Shown piece after piece: positions 1 through 7,493 of a stretch of 48,506 bases of DNA. The notes beneath the pieces were generated by a model, which saw only the letters and a program-made list of their open reading frames with translations, was not told the origin of the DNA and searched no databases. Position numbers and translations under genes: made by a program. Source of the stretch: UBA7985 sp965661545 (GTDB taxonomy: Bacteria > Pseudomonadota > Alphaproteobacteria > UBA7985); the NCBI GenBank assembly GCA_965661545.1, contig CBFIEF010000021.1, forward strand, positions 1 through 48,506, given 5' to 3'. Numbering within the stretch: the stretch's first letter is position 1; each line of letters begins with the position of its first letter.

Positions 1-1
1 C

Positions 2-610
2 GTATTCCTGCACGGCTATGGCGCTGATGCAGACGATCTTTTCCCCCTCGCCATGCAGATGGCCCCGGCATTGCCAGCGACGGCCATCATTAGCCTTGAG
101 GCGCCAGAAGAAATTGCTGGCGGCATGTTTGGCGGACGTCAGTGGTTCCCAATTTCTCGGATTGATAAGTCTGAAGTCGATCATGGCGCGCAAATGGCGC
201 GAGGCTACGTCAATACAGCGCTACAGAGTCTAAAAAGCCGGTTTGATCTTCAATGGTCCGACATTGCCCTGTTTGGATTTTCTCAGGGCTGCATGATGTC
301 GCTTGAGGTGAGTTTGCGTTTGCCTGAACCGCTGGCTTACGTCCTAGGCTACAGTGGCGCTTTGCCAGCACCGGAGCGCGCCGCCAAGGAAAGCACATCG
401 CTACCGCCTTATCTACTGGTCCACGGTGAAGACGATCAGGTTGTCCCGTTTTCATCGATGGAGGAGGCGGCGCTTACGCTGGCTGAGTTGGGCGCCCCAG
501 TCGAAACGTTCCCTCGGCCCGGCTTGGGCCATGGGATCGATGGCGAAGGCCTGCAAGCTGCGATGCTGAAACTACGGACAGCCTTTGGTATGGGCGATTT
601 GGCCGAATAG
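2..610 (+). CDS. Carboxylesterase/phospholipase-type alpha/beta hydrolase, 5'-partial
   Basis: Cytosolic serine hydrolase of the predicted carboxylesterase/phospholipase (YpfH-like) family, acting on short-chain esters or lysophospholipids; the substrate is unknown. The frame is open to the left edge and the first residues read FLHGYGAD, the conserved oxyanion-hole region, so the gene starts before the window and the internal ATG at 53 is not the start. The nucleophile elbow GFSQG, the acid in GEDDQVVPF and the catalytic His in GLGHGID occur in the usual order and spacing, so the enzyme looks intact. It ends 133 bp before the HNH gene and is probably not co-transcribed with it. Confidence 0.85.
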   Translation, partial: VFLHGYGADADDLFPLAMQMAPALPATAIISLEAPEEIAGGMFGGRQWFPISRIDKSEVDHGAQMARGYVNTALQSLKSRFDLQWSDIALFGFSQGCMMSLEVSLRLPEPLAYVLGYSGALPAPERAAKESTSLPPYLLVHGEDDQVVPFSSMEEAALTLAELGAPVETFPRPGLGHGIDGEGLQAAMLKLRTAFGMGDLAE

Positions 611-743
611 GCTGCTATTCGCCGTGCTTGCGGGAGCTGCCTGCGACCTGTTCAACAATTATGCGACGCTGACTTGTCCAATCGTCATTCGCTTGTCATA
701 GTCGAATGACAGCTTCCGAGGGGTTCGGAAGGGGCAGGAGAGC

Positions 744-1310
744 ATGACAGCGAGAAGCTTAGAGAACTATCCGGCACTGGTGCTAAACGCCGATTTTCGG
801 CCCTTATCCTATTTGCCGTTATCGCTTTGGAATTGGCAGGATTCTGTGAAGGCCTGTTTCCAAGGCAGGGTGAACGTTGTCGCGGAATACGATCACGTTA
901 TTCGAAGCCCGTCGTTCGAGATGCCAATCCCCAGTGTAATTGCGCTTAAAGACTATGTTCCCATGAACCGGTCTCCCGCTTTCACACGCTTTAACGTTTT
1001 CCTACGCGACCACTTCCGGTGCCAGTACTGCAGCACTCGTTTTCCAGTTCAAAGCCTGACGTTCGATCATGTGATCCCGCGCTCAAAAGGCGGTGGGACG
1101 AGTTGGGAAAATGTCGTCACGGCGTGTCAGAAATGTAACCTCAAAAAGGGGAACCGGTACTTGCGAGACAGTTCGATGCGACTGCGTAAGGAGCCGCTGC
1201 GTCCCACGGCCTATCAGCTACAGGACGCGGGCCGATCTTTCCCGCCGAATTTCCTGCACGAGAGCTGGGAAGATTACCTGTATTGGGATTCGGTGCTGGA
1301 GCGGGATTAG
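744..1310 (+). CDS. HNH endonuclease family protein
   Basis: A 188-residue HNH protein of the kind found as a single chromosomal gene in many Alphaproteobacteria. An N-terminal region of about 80 residues (NADFRPLSY, then WQDSVK) precedes the HNH core. The core shows two zinc-knuckle pairs, C93xxC96 and C128xxC131, around the catalytic DH at 108-109 and Asn123. It should bind a divalent metal and nick DNA, but its cellular role is not established; the uniform context argues against a restriction or mobile-intron origin. The ATG follows a good ribosome-binding site (GGGGCAGGAG). The 3' end overlaps the convergent dsbB stop by four bases. Confidence 0.85.
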   Translation: MTARSLENYPALVLNADFRPLSYLPLSLWNWQDSVKACFQGRVNVVAEYDHVIRSPSFEMPIPSVIALKDYVPMNRSPAFTRFNVFLRDHFRCQYCSTRFPVQSLTFDHVIPRSKGGGTSWENVVTACQKCNLKKGNRYLRDSSMRLRKEPLRPTAYQLQDAGRSFPPNFLHESWEDYLYWDSVLERD

Positions 1311-1855
1311 CCCGGCACCCCGTCACGGCGCAAACTCGTCAGGGCGAGGAAGGCCGACAGGATCATGAGGCCAAGGTTGGCGACCATGTTGTAGGTCGCC
1401 ATGGAAAACCCAAACAGCACCCACGTCCCCTCCGCGCAGGTCACGTCTGGTACGTTAAACAAGGGGTTAACTGGCATATTCTGGGTGTCGGGGCTTACCT
1501 GAAACCCCGTCATTGAACCTGTGCAGAGAATGTTACCCGGCCACCATGCTTGCTCAACACCCACATGTTCAAACGCGGTGGCGCTGCCGTAGAGAAACGC
1601 CAAACCGCAAACCCCGAGCAACATCGCGCGTTCGACATAGCGCCGCGGATCCCGTCCGATGACGATCGCGGCGCCCGAAACGACGGTTGCGACGACATAA
1701 GATGTGCGCTGGGCGATACAGAGGGTGCAGGGATGGTGTCCGCCAACGTATTGGGAGACCAGAGCAACGCTGAGAAAGAAGGCGCAGGCCAGGAGGATGA
1801 GCAATGGGAAAGCCCAGGGCCAGTTTTGTTCGATTTGGTAGAACAACTTCAACAT
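1307..1855 (-). CDS. dsbB: Disulfide bond formation protein B
   Basis: Inner-membrane quinone reductase that reoxidises periplasmic DsbA. The 182 residues contain four predicted membrane helices. The first cysteine pair is C43-x-x-C46 in HPCTLCIAQR, the DsbB hallmark, facing the periplasm after helix 1. The second pair, C111 and C140, lies in the long periplasmic loop between helices 3 and 4, and helix 4 carries the conserved FGFSMATYN-type sequence. All residues needed for the DsbA-DsbB-ubiquinone relay are present. Length is typical. The gene lies just downstream of the YqaA-family gene on the same strand, with a 24-bp gap that suggests co-transcription. Confidence 0.9.
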   Translation of the reverse strand: MLKLFYQIEQNWPWAFPLLILLACAFFLSVALVSQYVGGHHPCTLCIAQRTSYVVATVVSGAAIVIGRDPRRYVERAMLLGVCGLAFLYGSATAFEHVGVEQAWWPGNILCTGSMTGFQVSPDTQNMPVNPLFNVPDVTCAEGTWVLFGFSMATYNMVANLGLMILSAFLALTSLRRDGVPG

Positions 1856-1879
1856 TCGTGCGGCTCAGCCCCTAACTAC

Positions 1880-2467
1880 CTAATGCAGTGCGGTGTACGC
1901 AAAGACGCCCGCCACGACCACCAGTCCTGACACTAAGGTAAACCAGCCGAAATATTTCTCAATCAGCGGTTTCGCCACAGGTCCGAGCAGCGCAACAATG
2001 CCGGCCACTAGAAAGAAGCGTCCGCCGCGCGAAACGATGGAAGCGATGATGAACACCCCCAACGCAACGTCAAACGCGCCTGAGGCGATGGTAAAGACCT
2101 TGTAGGGGACGGGGGTGAAGCCAGCGAGGAACACGATTTGCCAGCTAAACGCGTTGAAGGTTTGCTCAAAGGTGCTGATGCTGTCTTCTTTGCCCAGCAG
2201 CGCTAGCAAGGGGCGCCCGATTGCGTCGAATGCGAACTTGCCAATGACATAGCCAAATATGCCACCTAGAACGGAGCCAAGGGTGCAAATGGACGCCGCC
2301 AGCCACCACCAAGCACGCCGAGCCAGAACGATGGGCGCGAGTAAGGTGTCGGGTGGAATGGGGAAGAACGAGCTTTCCGCGAACGACATGGCAAACAGTA
2401 CGCCAAGAGCCCGTGGTTTTTCGGCTTGCAGCAATGTCCAGTGATAAAGGGATTTCAGCCATTCCAT
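1880..2467 (-). CDS. YqaA/DedA (SNARE-associated) family membrane protein
   Basis: Integral membrane protein of 195 residues from the small YqaA branch of the DedA/VTT superfamily, implicated in lipid scrambling and envelope homeostasis; no precise role is known for this branch. Visible are an N-terminal amphipathic segment, ESSFFPIPPDTLL with the family's proline-rich re-entrant loop, glycine-rich helices (GSVLGGIFGYVIG), the second re-entrant motif FTPVPYKVFTIASGA and a C-terminal hydrophobic helix. I place the start at the ATG ending at 2467. The open frame continues to 2617, but that extension runs through a tRNA gene and encodes nothing plausible. Probably co-transcribed with dsbB. Confidence 0.85.
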   Translation of the reverse strand: MEWLKSLYHWTLLQAEKPRALGVLFAMSFAESSFFPIPPDTLLAPIVLARRAWWWLAASICTLGSVLGGIFGYVIGKFAFDAIGRPLLALLGKEDSISTFEQTFNAFSWQIVFLAGFTPVPYKVFTIASGAFDVALGVFIIASIVSRGGRFFLVAGIVALLGPVAKPLIEKYFGWFTLVSGLVVVAGVFAYTALH

Positions 2468-2480
2468 GCAAGAAAACTCC

Positions 2481-2509
2481 TTGGCGCTTGGTTCGAGGGG
2501 TCTTATACA
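2481..2509 (+). promoter_or_regulatory. Putative sigma-70 promoter for tRNA-Leu
   Basis: TTGGCG (2481-2486) and TATACA (2504-2509) are separated by 17 bp and lie about 22 bp upstream of the mature tRNA 5' end, on its strand. Spacing and position fit a housekeeping promoter; the assignment is by pattern only. Confidence 0.45.
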
Positions 2510-2531
2510 AGCTCCAGCCCTGAAGCAAAGC

Positions 2532-2616
2532 GCCCCCGTGGCGGAATTGGTAGACGCGCGTGATTCAAAATCACGTTTCTTCGGGAGTGCCCGTTCGATT
2601 CGGGCCGGGGGCACCA
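2532..2616 (+). tRNA. tRNA-Leu(CAA)
   Basis: The 7-bp acceptor stem GCCCCCG/CGGGGGC is followed by an encoded CCA tail (2614-2616). The D arm (TGGCGGAATTGGTAGACGC) is of the leucine/serine type. The anticodon stem CGTGA/TCACG encloses the loop TTCAAAA, giving anticodon CAA for UUG codons. A long class-II variable arm follows, and the T arm contains GTTCGATTC. The 85-nt length fits tRNA-Leu. Confidence 0.95.
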
Positions 2617-2665
2617 ATTCCTTACTTTTATGATCCAGAAATCCGGCTGGTGAGACTCTGGCGCG

Positions 2666-3241
2666 CTAGTCCAGCTTGCGCTTGAGGTTACGCCGATGCG
2701 CTTCAACAGTCCGCGTGGATATGTTGAGGCGGTGAGCAATTTCTTTCGAGCGCAGGCCTTCGTCCATCATGCGCAGCACCTCACGCTCGCGTAGGGTCAG
2801 GGATTGGTGCTTGGTGTCGTCATAGGCACGATCACCGAACAGCTTTTCCTTGATGGTTTCGGCAAAGTAAGACCCGCCCATCGCGACGACTTGCACCGCC
2901 CGCTGCATTTCGTCGAAATCCGCTGACTTCAGGAGATACCCATCCGCGCCCGCCGCAGCGACCGCGCGGATATAGTCCTGACTATCGTGCGTCGACAGGA
3001 CGAGAATTTTGCAAGAGGGATTGGCTTGCTTGATCTGCTGGGTCGCCTCAACGCCGTTAATGATGGGCATGGAGATGTCCATGAGGATCAGGTCGAAGTC
3101 GATCGAAGTCGCCAAATCGATTGCTTGCCTGCCGTTGACGGCCTCGGCCACAATCTTGACGTCCATGCGCTGCAGGCGCACTTGCAGGGCTTCGCGGACC
3201 AGTTCGTGATCATCGGCGATGATGGCGTTGATGGTCATCAA
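2666..3241 (-). CDS. NarL/FixJ-type response regulator
   Basis: Two-component transcription regulator of 191 residues. The receiver domain (about 5-120) shows the acidic pair D10-D11, phospho-acceptor D55 in LILMDISMP, a Thr/Ser switch in LVLSTHD and Lys in YLLKSAD. A LuxR-type helix-turn-helix occupies about 147-191 (LTLREREVL, SKEIAHRLNISTRTVEAHR). The start codon overlaps the stop of the kinase gene (ATGA), so the two are translationally coupled and surely cognate. The divergent TRAP locus beginning at 4871 is the obvious target, by position rather than proof. Confidence 0.92.
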   Translation of the reverse strand: MMTINAIIADDHELVREALQVRLQRMDVKIVAEAVNGRQAIDLATSIDFDLILMDISMPIINGVEATQQIKQANPSCKILVLSTHDSQDYIRAVAAAGADGYLLKSADFDEMQRAVQVVAMGGSYFAETIKEKLFGDRAYDDTKHQSLTLREREVLRMMDEGLRSKEIAHRLNISTRTVEAHRRNLKRKLD

Positions 3242-4590
3242 AGGGTTGCCTCACCAGAAAGCGGCATGATGCCGATCACTTGCGTTCCGCCTTCGGACGT
3301 CAGTGAGTGAATATCCAGCCGTCCGCCCTGCGCCGCCAAGCGCTCTCGCATGTTTGCAATCCCAAGGCCGCCGCGTGCTTGAGAACGCAGGCCCTTACCG
3401 TCATCCTCAACGGTCAAATGCACGGCTTTGCCTTTGATCTTCAGTGTAATCCAGACGCGATCGGCATTGGCATGCTTGGCAACATTGGTGAGCGCTTCCT
3501 GTGCTACGCGAAACAGCGCCGATTTACCGGCTTCTGTGAGTTTGTCGCCCAGAGATTGGATGTCGGGGTAGACCTTGCTCTTGGACTGCAGCGCGTAATC
3601 TTCGGCCAAACTCAACAAGGCTTGCTGCAGCCCCAGTTGGTCTAGCGCTGGCGGGCGCAGATTGCGGGCAATTGAGCTGAGCTCCGTCAGGGCACGATCC
3701 AGCGTGCCGCGCGACCGCCCGAGGATTTCTTTCTGCTCGATCTGCGAGGCGCCCAGATCGGCTTCCACCGCTTCCAGTGAGTAGCGCGTCAAGATCAGCA
3801 GCTGAGAAATCCCGTCGTGCAGATCGCGAGAGATGCGCTGGGACTGCTCTTCTTGGATCTCGACGATCCGGCTGTTCAAGGCTTTGAGCTTGGCATCAGC
3901 AGTCCGTTGCAGGTTGTGTTGGAAAGCATAAACCACGATGGCGGCCAGGAGGACGGCTAGCAGCCCGAACCCCATTACCCAAAGAAAGGAGCGCTGTACC
4001 GAACGCCCAATGGTCGCGTTCACAAGGTTCACTTCGCTGCGGATATCATCGAGATACAGCCCGGTCCCCAGCATCCAGCCCCAGCTATCGATGCCCAAAG
4101 CAAAGCCGATTTTGGGTTCTTCTGATCCGGTTGAAGGTTTGTTCCATATATAAGAGTGAAAACCGCCGCCGCCTTTGGCTTGCTCGATCAGACCCTGAAT
4201 CACGAAATTACCGTTGGGGTCTTGCAGATCCCAGAGGTTCTGCCCGACCAAGTCCGAAAGGCGTGGATGTACGAGGTTATTGCCGTCGTAATCATAAACG
4301 TAGAAGTAGCCATCTTCGCCGAAAGTCATGGCATTCAGCACAGTCTTGGCCTGCTGCTGGCTCTCGTTTGTCTCTGCGGTGTTCTCGACCAAGGGCCGTA
4401 TGGCGGTTTCCGCAAGCTCCGCGTAGTTGGTGAGCGTTGTTTGCTTGTCGGAGACCAACCGCTCCTCAATCAAGAGCCCCAGTTCTGCAGAAAGCGTTGT
4501 GGTTTGACGCGTCACGACGCCAAGCATCGCTGCGGCAAAAAGGATGATCGGAATGACCGAGATGATGAGCAGGTTAAGTCTGAGTCCCAT
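3238..4590 (-). CDS. Cache-domain sensor histidine kinase (NarX/HPK7-like)
   Basis: Membrane sensor kinase of 450 residues. Helix TM1 (about 6-28), an extracytoplasmic single-Cache domain (about 30-195, with GYFYVYDYDG and a WGWMLGTGLY-like end typical of carboxylate-sensing sCache_2 domains) and TM2 (about 201-223) precede a HisKA_3 dimerisation domain with phospho-acceptor H258 in SRDLHDGISQ. A HATPase_c domain follows, with N box (EALTNVAKHA) and G boxes (DDGKG, GGLGIANMRER). I chose the ATG ending at 4590 because TM1 follows directly; the open frame extends to 4749 but encodes no recognisable sequence there. Such Cache kinases often sense small organic acids, which would fit control of the adjacent TRAP transporters. 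Confidence 0.9.
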   Translation of the reverse strand: MGLRLNLLIISVIPIILFAAAMLGVVTRQTTTLSAELGLLIEERLVSDKQTTLTNYAELAETAIRPLVENTAETNESQQQAKTVLNAMTFGEDGYFYVYDYDGNNLVHPRLSDLVGQNLWDLQDPNGNFVIQGLIEQAKGGGGFHSYIWNKPSTGSEEPKIGFALGIDSWGWMLGTGLYLDDIRSEVNLVNATIGRSVQRSFLWVMGFGLLAVLLAAIVVYAFQHNLQRTADAKLKALNSRIVEIQEEQSQRISRDLHDGISQLLILTRYSLEAVEADLGASQIEQKEILGRSRGTLDRALTELSSIARNLRPPALDQLGLQQALLSLAEDYALQSKSKVYPDIQSLGDKLTEAGKSALFRVAQEALTNVAKHANADRVWITLKIKGKAVHLTVEDDGKGLRSQARGGLGIANMRERLAAQGGRLDIHSLTSEGGTQVIGIMPLSGEATL

Positions 4591-4870
4591 GCCCGGCCTT
4601 ATACAGTGTCTGCTTTGATTTGTGGATTGCAGACGATCGCAAATGTCTACGTACGTAGTTTTTTGATGGCTGCACCGATTGCCGTAGGCGTCCGATCGCA
4701 CTACGTTCAGGCTGTGGTTATGCAAGAAGATTGTTTCGTCGTGCGCCATTGTACGTCATTGGTCTGTTTTGCGTACCAATTTACATCCCTAGCCTGATGT
4801 GGTTTAGGGAAGTGTAAGTGCCCTCTGGGAGGGGGCATTTGATAAACTGTCCGTTTCGGGAGGATTTACT
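4591..4870. promoter_or_regulatory. Divergent control region between sensor kinase and TRAP locus
   Basis: A 280-bp region without a credible gene. It contains a perfect 12-bp palindrome CTACGTACGTAG (4647-4658), further ACGT-containing words near 4752 and 4772, and a dyad ATTGGT (4758-4763) / ACCAAT (4775-4780). A 7-bp hairpin lies at 4819-4837 in the presumed leader, and a strong Shine-Dalgarno (CGGGAGGA) precedes the TRAP substrate-binding-protein ATG. These elements are plausible sites for the adjacent LuxR-type regulator; no binding is demonstrated. Confidence 0.5.
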
Positions 4871-5968
4871 ATGAAACGTCGTGAGTTTCTTAAAGGCGCC
4901 GGTGTCGCTGGCGTAGCTGCAGGTGCAGTTGCCGCGACCGGTCTCGCTACCCCAGCACTGTCTCAGGGCCGCGAAAAGATTACGATGGTTACAACATGGG
5001 GCCGTGGTTCCTTTGGTGTACATGATGCTGCACAGCGCGTTGCAGACAACGTATCTGCCATCACTGGCGGTACGCTGGAAATCGATCTGAAGGCAAACGG
5101 CGAACTGGTTTCCGGTACGCAGGCTGCATGGGATGCAGTGACTTCTGGTACCGCAGACGCGTTCCACGCTGCTTCTTACTACTACATCGGTCAGCACCCT
5201 GCGCTGGCATTCTTTACGGCTGTACCGTTCGGGATGACCGCACAGGAAATCAACGACTGGATGTACGCTGGTGAAGGTCGCGCTTTGTACGACGAGATCG
5301 GTGAAGAGTTTGGCCTGAAGGGCTTCTTCGCAGGTAACACCGGTACACAGGGTGGCGGTTGGTTCCGCAAGGAAATCAACTCTGCAGCTGATTTCGAAGG
5401 CCTGAAGTACCGTATGCCAGGTCTCGGCGGTAAAGTGATTTCCAAGCTTGGTGCCTCTTCGATCACCATGGCTGGTGGCGAAATCTTCCAGGCACTGCAG
5501 TCCGGCGCGATTGATGGTGCAGAGTGGATCGGCCCAGCTTCGGATGAGTCCCTTGGTCTCCAAGAAGCAACCAACATCTACTACACCGCAGGCTTCCACG
5601 AGCCAGGTGCAGCACTTTCCTTCACGATGAACCTGGATCGCTGGGACTCCCTGTCCGAGTCACACCAGAGCGCCATCGAAGTTGGCTGTGCTGACGCTAA
5701 CGTTCGCAGCCACTCTCAGTACATGGCCGCAAACGGTGCAGCGCTTCAGCGTCTGATCGCTGGTGGTACACGTGCGCTTGAGTTCCCAGATGATGTTTGG
5801 GATGGCTTTGGTCGTGGTTCTGTCGAAGTGTTTGAAGAGAACATGGATGATGAGTTCTTCAAGCGTTGTTACGACAGCGTAATGGCCTCCATGCGGAGTT
5901 CTTCTGGTTGGGCGTCCCGCTCTTCCGGTCAGTACACCGCACAGCGTGACCGCGTTCTCGGCAGCTAA
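4871..5968 (+). CDS. TRAP transporter substrate-binding protein (DctP/TakP type), system 1
   Basis: Periplasmic receptor of 365 residues for a TRAP transporter. It has a twin-arginine signal (KRREFLKG followed by an alanine/glycine-rich h-region and cleavage near ALSQG), so it is probably exported folded by Tat. The mature part has the DctP fold. Segments such as GLKYRMPGLGG (with the conserved carboxylate-binding Arg) and GAEWIGPASDE resemble the TakP/lactate-type subgroup that binds 2-oxo or 2-hydroxy acids; the exact ligand cannot be read from sequence. It is first in the locus, with a strong ribosome-binding site, and is followed by a stable hairpin, both consistent with SBP-rich expression. 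Confidence 0.9.
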   Translation: MKRREFLKGAGVAGVAAGAVAATGLATPALSQGREKITMVTTWGRGSFGVHDAAQRVADNVSAITGGTLEIDLKANGELVSGTQAAWDAVTSGTADAFHAASYYYIGQHPALAFFTAVPFGMTAQEINDWMYAGEGRALYDEIGEEFGLKGFFAGNTGTQGGGWFRKEINSAADFEGLKYRMPGLGGKVISKLGASSITMAGGEIFQALQSGAIDGAEWIGPASDESLGLQEATNIYYTAGFHEPGAALSFTMNLDRWDSLSESHQSAIEVGCADANVRSHSQYMAANGAALQRLIAGGTRALEFPDDVWDGFGRGSVEVFEENMDDEFFKRCYDSVMASMRSSSGWASRSSGQYTAQRDRVLGS

Positions 5969-6229
5969 TCAGCCGCCGACGACATGTCAAAGCATAGAGG
6001 TCGCCTCGCAGCGGCCTCTATCGCGCTTAGTGCTGAGACCACCGCATACTCGACCTTTCTCCTTGGCTTGAAGCCGCGCGCCACCGAACCCCACTGCCGG
6101 CTGCGACGTATGGAGTCTGAGAGACATTCGATCAATGATGGTCGTTTAGGGGCCTTTGGTCCAAAGGGTGGGTTCTTTTTCTAGCGCGAAACAAGCCAAC
6201 GCCTCGTCGCCAAAAAAGGTGCTGCCACT
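5969..6229 (+). other. Intergenic region with mRNA hairpin between SBP and DctQ
   Basis: A 261-bp gap inside the TRAP operon. An 11-bp stem (ATAGAGGTCGC, 5994-6004, pairing with 6011-6021, one U-G pair, 6-nt loop) lies 25 bases after the SBP stop. It lacks a U-run, so it is more likely a 3'-protecting or attenuating structure than a full terminator. A second short hairpin, CCTTTGG/CCAAAGG (6153-6167), is followed after a few bases by a T-rich run (6173-6180) and could be a weak terminator. A 66-codon frame here looks non-coding. Confidence 0.55.
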
Positions 6230-7462
6230 ATGGCCGTTCTCACTGGATTTCTGACCGCAATAGCCCAGGGCTTCGTCAATTTGTTGCTTGCGCCTTACAA
6301 GGCCGGCACTTGGCTCTATGGCATTATGAACGCCGACGAGCGCGCAGCTGAAACAGCGCCGCAGTTAGAGGCGATGACGGCTAAGTTGGCCGAAAGTGGC
6401 GAACTGGCAGCCTTCGACGCTGTTCTCAAGAAACAACCCGATCTCGTTGCCGCGGCGCAGGCTGCAATCGATGCCGAAACCTTTACCGGTGACGGCGCGG
6501 CCTTGCTTGAATACGCGCAACTCAAGACGATCGTTGTTGAATTTCCGGCGGACGACTACATCGTCAACGCCCTGATTTTCGGCAAGTCTACCGAATTCTT
6601 CTTCATGTTTTTTGCGCTGGTGATGACGCTGTTGGTGGCTGGTTTGATCTATCGCCCAGTCTTGCGCAATGTTGCCGGTGGCATTGACCGGTTCAACGGA
6701 ACCCTGGGGAAGCTGGCCTCGTGGTTCGTTTTGATCATGGCGTTCCAGCAGATCATGATTATTTTCCTGCAGCAGGTTTTCCGCGCAAACGGCCTGCCGA
6801 TCTCCTTCTTTGGCCTCGAATTGGTTCCCGGCGACGATGTCATCACCATGCCGTGGTTTGCGACTGAGCTGCTGCTTTACAACGCCATCATCATTGCCTT
6901 TGCCTGCGCCTATACCTTCATGGACGAAGGCCACGTGCGAGTGGATCTGATCTATGGTGCCATGAGCCGTCGGGTGAAGCATTGGATTGACGTTGTCGGA
7001 ACGCTGATCTTCTTGATGCCATCGATGATTGGTCTGTGGTGGGTGTCGTGGCACTTGGCCATGAACAAGATTTTCCAGATCACGTCGTTCAATCCGCTGA
7101 CGCAGTTGATCCTGACCCGCAACTTCGACGGTCGGATCCCCGGCGCATCGAGTTTTAAGCAGATCAACTGGAACACATCGACCGGTGAGAACTTCAGTCA
7201 CGTGCCGCTGTACTACCTGCTTATTCTGATTTTGGCTGCGCTGATGCTGATCCAGGCGGTTGGGTTCCTGTTCTCTAGTTTGGATAAGGGCCTGACGTCT
7301 GACACAGAACACGCTCGAAGGCAGCGCGAAGACGCCGTCAACGCCGGCGAAGCCGATCCTGAGCAACTGACCGCGCAGGCGATCCAAGACGCGACAGAAG
7401 CCGCAGCGGACGCTTCAACCCCCACAACCAACGCCAGCCGCCCGACCCTCGGGTCGGCATAA
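6230..7462 (+). CDS. TRAP transporter small permease (DctQ), extended form, system 1
   Basis: Membrane subunit of 410 residues, against about 160-230 for ordinary DctQ. A hydrophobic N-terminal segment (about 1-30) is followed by a soluble alanine/glutamate-rich helical stretch (about 35-115) not seen in normal DctQ. The recognisable DctQ region begins near 118, with helices around 120-140, 158-180, 210-228 and 320-345. The family signature FMDEGHVRVDLIYGAMSRR lies near 225-243. A loop of about 50 residues separates the last two helices, and the C-terminal tail (about 355-410) is polar and low in complexity. The partner DctM is also oversized, so the additions may interact. Confidence 0.85.
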   Translation: MAVLTGFLTAIAQGFVNLLLAPYKAGTWLYGIMNADERAAETAPQLEAMTAKLAESGELAAFDAVLKKQPDLVAAAQAAIDAETFTGDGAALLEYAQLKTIVVEFPADDYIVNALIFGKSTEFFFMFFALVMTLLVAGLIYRPVLRNVAGGIDRFNGTLGKLASWFVLIMAFQQIMIIFLQQVFRANGLPISFFGLELVPGDDVITMPWFATELLLYNAIIIAFACAYTFMDEGHVRVDLIYGAMSRRVKHWIDVVGTLIFLMPSMIGLWWVSWHLAMNKIFQITSFNPLTQLILTRNFDGRIPGASSFKQINWNTSTGENFSHVPLYYLLILILAALMLIQAVGFLFSSLDKGLTSDTEHARRQREDAVNAGEADPEQLTAQAIQDATEAAADASTPTTNASRPTLGSA

Positions 7463-7493
7463 TCCGGCAGTTAAGTAAGAGAAGAACAGACCC

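Noticed and set aside
2468..2617. N-terminal extension of the YqaA-family reading frame
   Set aside because: It runs antisense through the whole tRNA-Leu gene and encodes no family-like sequence; the ATG ending at 2467 gives a protein of normal length.
4781..5599. 272-codon minus-strand frame under the first TRAP receptor
   Set aside because: It is fully antisense to a well-supported gene; the translation is cysteine-rich and resembles no family.
5984..6184. 66-codon frame between the SBP and DctQ genes
   Set aside because: It covers the intergenic hairpins, has no ribosome-binding site and has random-looking composition.
6365..7387. 340-codon minus-strand frame opposite DctQ
   Set aside because: Its His/Gln/Asp/Arg-rich composition is typical of a shadow of a hydrophobic membrane-protein gene.
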